A stretch of 20,753 bases of DNA, taken from assembly GCA_025526915.1 (NCBI GenBank), contig JAHLKH010000316.1:1-20753 (forward strand), in the 5' to 3' direction. Positions within the stretch are counted from its first letter, which is position 1. Each line of letters opens with the position of its first letter. The notes under the pieces were generated by a model that was not told where the DNA came from, did no database searches, and worked only from the letters and a program-made list of their open reading frames with translations. This document shows positions 1-9,228 of the stretch, piece by piece. This stretch comes from Entophlyctis helioformis (lineage: Eukaryota > Chytridiomycota > Chytridiomycetes > Chytridiales > Chytriomycetaceae). The position numbers were made by a program, and so were the translations under genes.

Positions 1-2
1 AG

Positions 3-2725
3 GAGACCCATGCTCTTGGCCGATTTTTCACATTGACGCAGAGCGACAAACAGCACATTGTTGCGGCCCTCAACGAGCTTGTTGGCAAAAGAAGGGATGC
101 ACGGTATGCTGGTGTGATTATGAGGCTGATGTATGCATCGCCCGCCATGTTCATGAGCCAAGGTAACATTGCCTTGGATCATTCTGCCATGACTGATGGC
201 TCACGGTCTCCATTTTGTGACAGTGACAAGCCAGTCGTTGTTGTCTCCAATGACTCTGATCTGGTTGCTCATTGTGCTGGTCAATGTGGTGTCGTTGTGA
301 CCCACTTGCAGCATGGGCGGTTTAACCAGCCTCGCTCATACAACCATGGCGGTATCGCCTCAACCGCGTCTGCATTGGGCGTGCGGGATTTTCGCGGTGC
401 ATGTCAGGGTGTTGCAGCGTTTTCTCATACAGACTTTTTTGGCCGCAATCGCCATGGTGAGTTGCTGCGCCTGTTTTGTTGTCTGTCATGACTCACATGC
501 CATTGTTGTCTTCATGCACGATTCTGCTTGTATTGCCTTCAGGGATCGCGGCCGCTGCCAAGTTCATTAACGCGTGGTTCGATCGCAAGGCGGCCAAGTT
601 GGATGGCAAGGAGGCCGAGCTCTATAGAAAACTCGAGACTCCTGACGAGGCCAAGGTGTTCATGTATGACCTCAGGGATGCGTACATCAAGGACTTGGCC
701 AAGAGTCATGACAAGAGCCTCATACCAATGTTCAAGAACGCATTCTCAGTCTTTGTCGACCGAATCGAGCCCAAAGCGCCAGTTGGCACGACTGCAGCCC
801 CGATTGTCGCGAGGCAAGTCTATTCTTGAAGGATATTATGGACATATTGGCATTGACACGATTGCATGCCTTGCACAGATCTGGGCCTCAACAAGGCAAT
901 GCCAACCACATGTATGTCAACGTGACAGCCTCGGCTGGAGCCAAGTATGCATGCATGCCATCTGTGGTGTTTCTGCAAAAACTGACATGGCTTTCCTGTT
1001 TCTGATGCTGCGATCTTGTTATTGTGCAGGTGCTCATCGCCTGGTTGCTGTTTGATCCATACGCGCAGCAGCTGCAGCAGCAAGCCAAGACTGGCGTCCC
1101 ACCTGTCCACTTGACGAGCGATCGCGTCAAACAGCTTGCCAATGGGATTGTTGCCAGCAGGCGGCTGGATGTGGCATTCAAGGAGGTCAATGGCTGCCAC
1201 GTGGCATTGGACGCCATCATAGAGCAAACAGTTGATCTCCTTGCAAGCAAGTATGATGGAGTCACTAGCCGTGACATCCTCGCAGCCATCTGCAGGGCGG
1301 CTAGTGCACAGTTGCTGCAGATTGTGCGCGAGCAGTCCATCGAGCCAGATGATTACATGGTGCTCAGTAAGGCGGATCAGATGATTTGGCATGCTTTTGT
1401 AAGTTGCTGCATGGCTTGGATGCATGCCGTTGCTCTTGCACCACACACGGTTGTTGATCTTGAATGTGACTGACTCGATCTATTGCTCCTGGACAGACTG
1501 TTGCTCCAAGAATGAAGACGCAGCTGGATGAGATCGTGCATCCACAAAATGCCCCCTTCCGGCATACAGCCACTCCAAGTATATTCTGCTTGCATTGAAA
1601 TGGTTGATGCAATCCACTCACAGTGCCGTTTTTGTTGAATGTGCTATTGCAGATACAGGCAGAAGAAGACCGAGTACCGCGGACGGATCAGCACAAGAGT
1701 GGCGCCGGCAGACACGTTTGCAGTTATCCATGATGAGGCCACAAACCTGCTGAATGACTTGAATGGCCTCAAGAATCGACGTATCAGCAAGGGCAATTCA
1801 ATCACACTCGTCAATCAGCGTCAAACGGCCATTGCCCTGCTGCAGAAAGTCATTGAGCAAGCCGCCGTGCGTCTCATCTTCCACTGACAGTGTGTGCCTG
1901 TACTGTTTTGGCACGATTGCTGATCATTCTACTCCACAGGCTGGTCCTCCTCCACCGCTGCCCAAGTCATCTGACAACGATCGCCCTGAACAAGCACACC
2001 GCAAGAAACTTCTCATTGGTGTACTTGATGACACTAATACGACGGTAGGTTACAGGGCACCGTTGGTGATTGTGACTGTGTTGCGTGCACAAGGAAGGGA
2101 TGCCTGATGCTGCATCCAACCATGGCAGGCGCCATTCCAATTCTCTGAGGAGACAGAGGCTGCACATGCAAAGGAGAATGCCGAGCGAGCTGAGAAGGCT
2201 GCGACGAGAATACCATCAAGAAAAACAAGAAGAAGTCAGGGCGACGCCACCGGAAGGCCCCATCTCCAACAACGACAAGCACGTAAGTGGCAGATGGCAT
2301 GCTGCGAGCCCTGATTGTGCTTGCTGACATGGATTCTGCTGGTAGACACGAATATCATGATAGATGGGCGACACATCTGGATGTTGCGGGCAATTGCTGC
2401 GTGACATCAGGGCCAGTCCAGACAGTCAATGGGGTCCTCAAAGTCAAAACACCAGACAGTCGGAAAAACGTGCAGCATCATCGCAAAGCACCAAAGTACA
2501 AGGATGAGGACAAGATCAAAGCAAGGCAAGAGCAAGAGCAAGAGCAAGAGCAAGAGGCAAGAGCAAGGCAAGGGCAAGGGCAAGGATGAGGATGAGGATG
2601 AGGATGAGGATGAGGCACAGCATAACAGCCGTGTTATGATTGTGGATCTGGCGGTATGGGGTTTGGTTGCCATGTTGCTCTGGATGCTTGGTGTTGTGAG
2701 GCTGACTGGTGCACTCGTGAAATGA
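3..2725 (+). CDS. FEN/XPG-like nuclease-related protein, 5' partial, multi-exon; possibly the N-terminal half of the Fanzor gene
   Basis: The frame is open from base 3, so the 5' end lies outside the window. Exons that join in consistent phase are 3-162, 235-456, 543-813, 879-966, 1030-1398 and 1497-1578. Later pieces are about 1653-1866, 1940-2044, 2129-2282 and 2346 to about 2663, with uncertain junctions and frames. Intron 814-878 has a GC donor (GCAAGT). The first exons read like the core of Rad2/FEN nucleases: VVVVSNDSDLVAHC (Asp codons 252-254 and 258-260) matches the D-x-D strand of FEN1, and HTDFFGRNRHGIAAAAKF (split by intron 457-542) matches the Asp plus helix-two-turn-helix region. 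The upstream Glu pair of FEN1 is not clear (DARYAG at the expected place), so activity is uncertain. Downstream residues (VLIAWLLFDPYA onward) are helical and unrecognised. The 3' part becomes Lys/Ser- and Asp/Glu-rich. Whether it stops near 2725 or splices (donor about 2664, acceptor 2729) into the Fanzor exon at 2733 cannot be decided by eye. Confidence 0.55.
2521..2616 (+). repeat. Hexanucleotide repeats encoding charged linkers
   Basis: A GAGCAA/GGCAAG hexamer tract runs directly into GAGGAT hexamers. In the frame open to 2725 these encode KSKSKSK-type and DEDEDE-type blocks. In another frame they encode QEQEQE. The tract sits between the FEN-like and Fanzor-like portions and looks like a disordered, replication-slippage-prone linker. 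Confidence 0.8.
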
Positions 2726-2732
2726 GCAGAAG

Positions 2733-5700
2733 ATGCTGTCAAACAAGCCAGAGTATACAAAGTATTTTGGGACCCATACCAAGACACCGCTGGCCAAGCA
2801 GACGGCCATTTCGGTCAGAAAGGACGCCCTCCTGACGGTGTACGATTACACAGCCGGCCTCTTGTGTGCTGTCCTCGCGTTGATCGGCGCGATAGTCGAG
2901 GTTCTTGTCAAGCTCAGCCCAGACGCGCCACTGCCACTTGACTACTGCATGATGCAAGTCACTAGTGGCAGTGTGAAAACATACTACTACATCAACCCAG
3001 ATGACCTCGGCGAGGGCAAGGGCACGATGCAGACAACGGGCAGGTGCATCCTCCAAGAGCGCATCGATGCATGGCTGATGTATGGCACAGGACCACATAG
3101 CAGCGACACGGAGATCCCTCGCTATGGCAGTTTGGTGCCTCTCGAGCATGGCACGGTGCTTGAGATCTGCACCTTTGCAAATGCATCGCAGACTGTGGCA
3201 GCAACAGCAGCAACAGCAGCCAGCAGCGCCGGCGCATCATTGCCAGCCGCCCAGCCGCCAGCAGTCCCAACTGCAAATGAGCTGCTCACGGCGCTCACCA
3301 GCAGCACGTCTGGTGGCGAGGGTGCTTTGGACATGCTGCTATATCACATTGGATACATCATGGCGGATGATAAGATGGTCCAGCCGCATGCGATCAAGTA
3401 CCCTGTCCACTGCTGGATCGTCACCGTGATGCAGCTGATCATACATCGGACATGGAGACGGAAGGCAGAGCAGGTGGACGCGACACAGCAGGCATCTGCA
3501 GCACAGAAAACCACACGGCAAGCAGCGACGTGGAAAGCAGGCACACGGAAGTCAATCTCACGGACAGCACGCGTGCAGCAGACAGCGACAACCAAGGCCA
3601 ATAAGTTCCAGTCGGCTGTGGAGCAGGCGAATGCAGATCTGTCTGCCTTGATGCAGAAGAGTGCACCGACGGCAGACGCTGCGCACACGGACACTATGGA
3701 GGCTGTCCTGCCCTACAGGCTTGATAGCAGCCTTTGTGCAAAAGCAAGGCAAACATCTACAGCAACCTTGCACGCGACGTCGGCCGCATGCTGGCCACCC
3801 ATTTTATGACCAACCAGTCCAAGCTGTTGGTTGATGCAGCTCACAGCCTGGTGCAGGGTGCGTCTGCCAAGGATGTTGACAGGTGGATCGGGATCATTAA
3901 GAAGACCGCTGAGGATGCCAAGCATGCCGCCCCAAGGATGCCAAACGCACTGCTGCCGAGGTCGCCACACCAAGCCCACCGACACGCAAGAAACAAAGGC
4001 GCAAAGGGCCAGCATCAACCACACCACCGGCCACTGAGGACGCCTCACTAGACGCTGCTCAAGACGCTGCCCCTCCTGCCTCGGGTCTCAAGCACGACCG
4101 GTCCACCTCTTCATCGGCCACCAACAGTGCCAAACCCAAGAGGCAACGGTGCAGGAAGGGCAAGGCCACCACCGCGGCCGCGACACCCAGCACGCTGCCA
4201 GCCACAGACAACGGCGGTCTTGATACAATCCCGCAAGCATTGCATGTGCTTGTGCCGATCTTGAGCAATGTGTCACTCTCAGAGATCAGGATCTTTTACG
4301 AGCTGCGCAAGCTTGCTGTTGGCACAACAATCAAGTTGTGCCCTGAGGCGGCAAGCCGCGACCCGTTCATCCTCATTACCGAGGCCACCCTCTTTTGGGC
4401 GGTAATGGGGACCACGGATGAGCGCAAGAATGGCAAGCAGAGTAATGCTTTGCAGAAATTGAGACTGGAGCTTCTGGATGCACTCAGTAGGTCGCACTTA
4501 TTTATGCCATGCTTGTATGATTTGATGCTGACACTGCACTTTTGTCCAAGACTACCAAAAAGCCACCTTGGGCCTCGCGTCATTCAACAAGGATATTGAG
4601 CCGGCATTCAGCGCAAGCCAAGAGCTCTGTGTTCTCGACGTCCTGCTTCCCGGCCTCCGCCCCGAGAAAGGTCGCTTCCAGACACCTGCACAAGCCAAAG
4701 ATGAGATGGACGTGGTTGCCAAGGCCACAGCCAATGCGACGCAAGAGGCTGATGAGCAGGGTCTGGTTGGCAAGGAGCGCGAGGAGCATATCAAGGCTGC
4801 GATTGATGCTGTGCGTCCAGCAAAACGGACCAAGGCAATCCTGACAGGCAGCGTCAGGACGGATGGATACAGCGTCTTTCAACTCGCTCTCAATGGCCGC
4901 ACAGACCGTCCAGAGTCACCTCGCAGTATGTGGCGTGCTTGGATGCTTTGGTGCACACATTGATTCTGACTGCCGCCTTGATCTGCAGATCCCAACGCAG
5001 CGTCTTCAGGCCAGCAGCCGTGGGTTGATGATGATGATGATTCTGATTCTGATGATGATGAGGCCAATGATGGGCATGATCACATGGATGGCACATGTGA
5101 GTTGCTGTGCCATTATGATGCACACTTGGCACCAGCACTGACTGACATGCCATCCACAGCCACCAAGCCAAAAGCGCCCAATCCTGTAAGCCACTTGCAT
5201 GCCAACCTCGTGCATTGGTGCACATGCATTGCACATTCCTCACTCATGTCATGGCACGACAGGCCCAGCGCAACTTTAATGCATCCCAGCGACTGCGCAA
5301 CATCCTCAAAGCCAACAAGCTGTTCACCAACATGGGCTACCGGTTTGTGCGGATTGTCGGCATTGATTGGGGCCAGCGGTACATGTATGGCGCGTCCAGC
5401 ATCTTGGTTGATCTCAGAGACTTTTCGTATAAGCTCGAGTCCAACTACGTGCTCTCCTCTGGCATGGCACATGCTGAGCGCATCTTTCAGGACTGGTATG
5501 TATGCAATGACTCTGCCATGCGCACTCTTGACCAGATCAACTCACAGTGCCTGTCTCTTGTGCCAGGTTTGCTGATCGATATGCCAAGGCAGCCGACATC
5601 CAGGCAGCCATTGCATTCAAGACAGCAAAGCATGCTGATCCAAACGCCTCAGCAGGCGAGAGAGCCTTTTGGGATCTGCGCTGCCGTGCGTACTGCTCGC

Positions 5701-6492
5701 CATTCCTGAATGCACGGGTACGTTTTCTCTGGTTCTGGATGTCCATTGCCATGACCGCCATGCTGCTTGATTGCCTGCTGATCACACTGGATGGCATGGC
5801 ATGACATGGCATTCCACAGAAGGTCAAAGCCAAGCGGTTCACCATGCGCAGCAACAGCATGTCAATTCGCGGAAACGCTCTTGAGGGCATCATGAAGCTG
5901 GCAGGCTCGACCACTGGCAAGCGCGCATCAGCTGCATCTCAAGGCCTCCCTGTCAGCAACCCAGAGAAGGACATTCCCGTTGTGTGGGCATTTGGCATCG
6001 ACTTTACAGGCCAAGGTGGCAGGCACGCTGTGTTTGAGAGGTTTCTCATCAGGCATCTGCGGTCGTCTGGATATGCCTATGTGCGTCTGATGCCACACTG
6101 TCCATCCATCCATCCATCTGTGCACCAACTGACACACGATCATGCACACACACACACAGATCTACCGCTGCAATGAGAACCTGACCAGCCAGATGTGCCC
6201 GCAGTGCAAGCAGCGGATCCCAGACAATAACCGCACCAACCTGCGACGCTACGAGTGCATACCATGCAAGACCGTCTACCACCGCGACGTGCTTGGAGCC
6301 ACCAACATCGGGATGGTCGCACTGTGGCATCTGCTCTTTGGACACCGGCCGCTCTATTTGACGCACACGCCAGCCAGTGACGATCCAGCCACGCCAGAGC
6401 ACCTTGCAGACATCGAGGCAATGCATACTGCCATCCAGCGGCGTGCAAGTCGTGCCCAAGCCTGGTTGCCAGCCATGTGTTGTCTCGCATGA
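2733..6492 (+). CDS. Fanzor1-type RNA-guided nuclease (TnpB/OrfB homologue)
   Basis: This is a predicted RuvC nuclease of the TnpB/Fanzor family; family members cut DNA guided by an omega RNA. ATG at 2733 is the first Met of a 1-kb open exon, but that exon may instead continue the upstream FEN-like gene. Exons are 2733 to about 3700, about 3731-4486, 4551-4925, 4989-5096, 5160-5185, 5263-5495, 5567-5717, 5820-6080 and 6160-6492. Those from 4551 onward join in perfect phase. Key sequence: VRTDGYSVF (4850s-4870s), the pre-RuvC TDG motif; RuvC-I VGIDWGQRY (Asp 5365-5367); the position normally holding RuvC-II Glu reads VVWAFGID (Asp 6000-6002); NENLTSQMCPQC carries the alternative Glu (6175-6177) and first zinc pair; ECIPC is the second zinc pair; YHRDVLGATNI is RuvC-III (Asp 6286-6288). 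NLS-like RKKQRRKG and KPKRQRCRKGK lie in about 3985-4170, and an acidic DDDDDSDSDDDE stretch is encoded near 5030. A one-base frame break occurs in a C-run at 3934-3937, and the frame change near 3700-3731 lacks a convincing intron. The N-terminal ~500 residues are unrecognised. Total is roughly 1,070 residues. Confidence 0.9.
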
Positions 6493-6853
6493 CAAGCCTT
6501 TGGCACTCTGACTTGCACCACCACTACCAACTTTTGGAATCGGGGCACCTCCCGATCGACCTAACGGGTCACTTTTTCTAACGATAAAGGTGAGACCCTC
6601 GTTGGGTTTGCATCGCCCACCTGTCGTCGCATGCTCGTTGCTGACGCGAGCCTTGAATCACGTGATATGCGGGCTTGCATTCGACGCCTCTCGGGTCGAA
6701 TTTAATTCCAAAATTCTTGGTAATTGTATGAATATCGGGCCAGGGGTTCGGTGTTCAATGATTGATGCAACAAGAGCGCAAGCAGGAAAGTGGGCTTGGG
6801 GTCGACGACAGCAACAAGACAGCAAGTGGAGGAGGTGGGAGAGATCGCGTCAT
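6493..6853. other. Non-coding gap between Fanzor and DEK genes; candidate element right end
   Basis: No convincing coding sequence lies on either strand. Clustered inverted repeats occupy 6539-6725. It must also contain the 3' UTRs of two convergent genes. I see no terminal inverted repeat or target-site duplication that would fix the end of a mobile element, and no canonical AATAAA on either strand; GATAAA at about 6582 is a weak candidate for the plus-strand transcript. Confidence 0.6.
6539..6725 (+). ncRNA. Candidate omega RNA scaffold: run of stem-loops after the Fanzor stop codon
   Basis: Six perfect or near-perfect hairpins follow one another. ATCGGG/CCCGAT lies at 6539-6556, GACC/GGTC at 6558-6570, and AGACCC/GGGTTT (one G-U) at 6593-6609. 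GCTCG/CGAGC lies at 6633-6651, ATTCGAC/GTCGAAT at 6679-6701, and AATTCCAA/TTGG-t-AATT (one bulge) at 6704-6725. In characterised Fanzor loci the guide RNA scaffold overlaps the 3' end of the gene and the element's right end, with the guide just beyond, so location and orientation fit. Boundaries, transcription and the guide are not shown by the sequence; the structures could also be part of a 3' UTR. Confidence 0.35.
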
Positions 6854-9158
6854 TCACAGCGATTCTGTGGCGACTGCAGTGGTTGTGGCCGCTGGTCCAG
6901 ATGCAGGCGCAGCCTCAACACCGACATTGGGCATGCTCGTGTCTTGGGCGGCAGCAGTTGCCTCCTTCGTCGGCGTGTCCTCCACCGCCGCAGGCGCGAC
7001 AATCGGCAGTGGTTCGACAATCTCTTGAGGAGCAGCGGTCTCTTGAGGAGCAGCAGTGACACCAGCGTCGTGGGCAATGGCCGCTGCGATCGTCTCAGCC
7101 GCCGCCATCATGTCCATCTGCAGATCAGTGTGCTTGGCGCGCTTCTGCAGTCCAAGGAAAGCCCCAGCAGACGCGTCAATGCCGAGTCCCATCCACAGCC
7201 AGCAGCCAGCCAGTCGCGCACTCACAGCAGGATGCGCAGGGGCAGCGGCAGGGGCAGCGCCAGAATCGCCAATGGCCTGGATCTTGCGAGGCCGGCCTAT
7301 CTTCTTGGGTGTCTTGGCTGGACCCAGTTGGGCAGAGTACGCCTGACGATCGTGCTCGGGCAGTGACTCCCAGCGACGCAGCAGCTCTGCACGGACAGTC
7401 TCGGCCGTCGCCGTGTCGCCGAGCTCGGTCTGCACAGAGTCGTGGACTTTGGCGGCGAAAATGTCGTAGGCATAATCTGGTATGCGGATGGCTCTGCGCT
7501 TTCGGCCAGCCAGTGACGGCGTCGTTGACGTTTTCGGCTTTTTGGGTTGAGCAGCAGCCGAATCGGCAATCGTTTGCTTGACTGGGCTTTGCTTATTGGG
7601 GGTCTTGGACGCAGCGTCGGATGGTGTGGCAGAGGCTGGCTGTTGAGCACCATCAGCTTCGACGGTCACGACAGAGGCAGATCCTTCCTCGGCCAGTTCG
7701 ACCTGCTCAGTCTGCTCGGCAGCACCAGCAACATCGGCCTTCTTGGAGGGTGTTTTGCCAGCATGGTTGTCGCCCTCGTCCAGACCACTGTGCGATGCTG
7801 GAGTCTTTGGGGTCTTTGGAGTCTTTGGAGTCTTTGGAGTCTTTGGCGTCTTTGGCGTCTTTGGAGCCTGCAAGCAGATGCAGCAGATGAGCATGGCGAC
7901 GCCAAAACAAGTCGTGAGGATGCGCGCCATCATACCGTGTCTTTGGGCTCTGGAGGCTGCGGGTTCTCCAAGAATCTCACAATGCGCTCAGCAACAATCT
8001 CCTTGATGCCCGTGTGCGGGATGTGGAGGAGCTGACACAGCAGCGAGAGGCCTGGACGCGTCCATTGGCTGAACCGCCTCATGATGACGTCGCGTTGTTT
8101 CTGCCATGTGCAGCCGATCCGATGCGTGTGAGAAAACGCCGATGCTGGCCGCCAGCGCTGGTCCGGCAGTGCACCTCACATACCTCTGAAGTAAAGTCGA
8201 ATCCCTTGAACTTGAGGATGTCGGCCTTTGGCTGCCGGCTCTGTGTGTGTGCAGCACGGCTTGTCAGATCTGCAGGCCGCGAGTGGACGAGTGTGCTGCA
8301 AGGGCATGACTTACAGCAGCACGGCCATAGAGCAGCGCGTGGAAGCTCTGCAGCAGCTCCGACTCGTGGTGCAGGGCCCTGACGGCATGGCTGACTGCAC
8401 AGCAGGAGCAAGTGTCAGCAGGCGTCAGCAGCAGTCGGCGATGCCACAGATCTGCCCATTCGCTTCGTACTTTCTGGAATGTCCCTGAGCATCACGCCCT
8501 TGCCCTGCAGCGGCGAGCACGTGAGTCAGTGTGTGCAGGGCCATGTGGCGTGCAGTGCACGGCAGCATACCTCGGGGATCTCCAGGCCCTTCTTGGTCTT
8601 GGCGGCAGACACGCCGGTCTCGGTGAAGCGCTCGACGGGCTTGCGCGCACGCTTGTCATGCAAGATGAGGGCCTCAGACTGCTGCTGCTGTTGCTGCTGC
8701 TGGTCGTTGGCGTCATGCTCGCCATGCTCATCCGACGCTTCCGCCGGAATCTGGGCCTCGGCGGCAGGGGCGGCACTCGGGCCAGCAAGCGCATCGGCGG
8801 CGGCATCGGCGGCATCGGCAGCATCGGCAGCGCCAGCGTCAACGGCCGGGCTGGAAGGAGCCTGCACAAGCACCTGCGCACGGGCCGACTCGGGGGCTTC
8901 CTTGAGCGTCGAAGCAAGCTCATCTTGCTCAGATGGCTCTGCCTCTGCTGGCTCTGCTGGCTCGACAGGCTCGACAGGCTCAGATGGCTCCACGGGGGCA
9001 GCATCGGACGCAGCCTCGACGGTCGCAGCAGACGAGGGCGCAGGAACAACGGACGGTGTCTTTGCCGTGGGTACCGCAGACGGCTCGGGGGCAGGAACGG
9101 CGGCCGCCGCCAGATCTGCATTCGCCATCGTCACGTCGCGCTCGAGTGGCTCAGTCAT
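6854..9158 (-). CDS. DEK-like chromatin protein with HMG-box-like region
   Basis: Seven exons (8571-9158, 8471-8504, 8315-8394, 8184-8240, 7936-8100, 7226-7867, 6854-7144) join in phase into a 618-residue protein with stop TGA. Residues 1-165 are Ala/Glu/Pro-rich with EP repeats and a polyglutamine run. Residues about 167-308 match the DEK domain: RARKPVERF, then GKGVMLRDIPE, ELLQSFHALLYGR, KADILKFKGFDF and the C-terminal DEK-C-like helix segment IKEIVAERIVRFLENP. A TPK tripeptide array begins at residue 309, an HMG-box-like stretch (RIPDYAYDIF to HDRQAYSAQL) lies near 436-490, and an AT-hook-like KIGRPRK follows. Metazoan DEK binds DNA and nucleosomes and affects chromatin architecture; a nuclear DNA-binding role is inferred here. 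The ATG at 9158 follows the synthase stop by about 70 nt on the same strand. The weakest boundary is intron 7145-7225, which is a multiple of three and could be retained. Confidence 0.85.
7801..7866 (-). repeat. 9-bp tandem repeat encoding (T-P-K)n in DEK
   Basis: About seven copies of a 9-bp unit (plus strand GTCTTTGGA with A/C/G variants) encode a run of Thr-Pro-Lys at the start of DEK exon 6. TP sites followed by a basic residue resemble substrates of proline-directed (CDK-type) kinases, which is inference. Confidence 0.85.
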
Positions 9159-9180
9159 TGGTTTGAAGGCAAAGGCGCAC

Positions 9181-9203
9181 AAGGCTGTTCAAGGCTGTTC
9201 AAG
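9181..9203. repeat. Short tandem duplication between HemD stop and DEK start
   Basis: The decamer GGCTGTTCAA occurs twice in tandem plus a partial third copy. It lies in the short gap between the two minus-strand genes. No function can be assigned. Confidence 0.6.
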
Positions 9204-9228
9204 GCAGGATGCTGGTGCACAGCGACGT

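Noticed and set aside
163..223. Intron 163-223 ending at TGTGACAG
   Set aside because: Using this acceptor puts the next exon in a frame that stops at about 300 and loses the VSNDSDL motif. Acceptor at 234, or no intron, keeps the conserved frame.
2516..2809. Minus-strand Leu/Ile/Ala-rich reading frames resembling transmembrane proteins
   Set aside because: They are antisense shadows of the GAGCAA/GATGAG hexanucleotide repeats.
2850..2930. Transmembrane helix in the Fanzor N-terminal exon
   Set aside because: It is a single hydrophobic stretch followed by a charged, nuclear-protein-like sequence with NLS motifs; a buried helix is more likely.
6493..6853. Terminal inverted repeats or target-site duplication marking the Fanzor element
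   Set aside because: The likely left end is outside the window and no matching inverted repeat to the right side was found by eye.
7868..7935. Apparent signal peptide (ARILTTCFGVAMLICCIC) at the start of a minus-strand reading frame
   Set aside because: It lies exactly between a GT donor after DEK exon 5 and a TTGCAG acceptor before the TPK repeats. It is an intron read through, not a secretory leader.
7743..8006. Plus-strand reading frame with VFG repeats
   Set aside because: It is the antisense of the DEK TPK repeat; the minus strand carries the recognisable domain.
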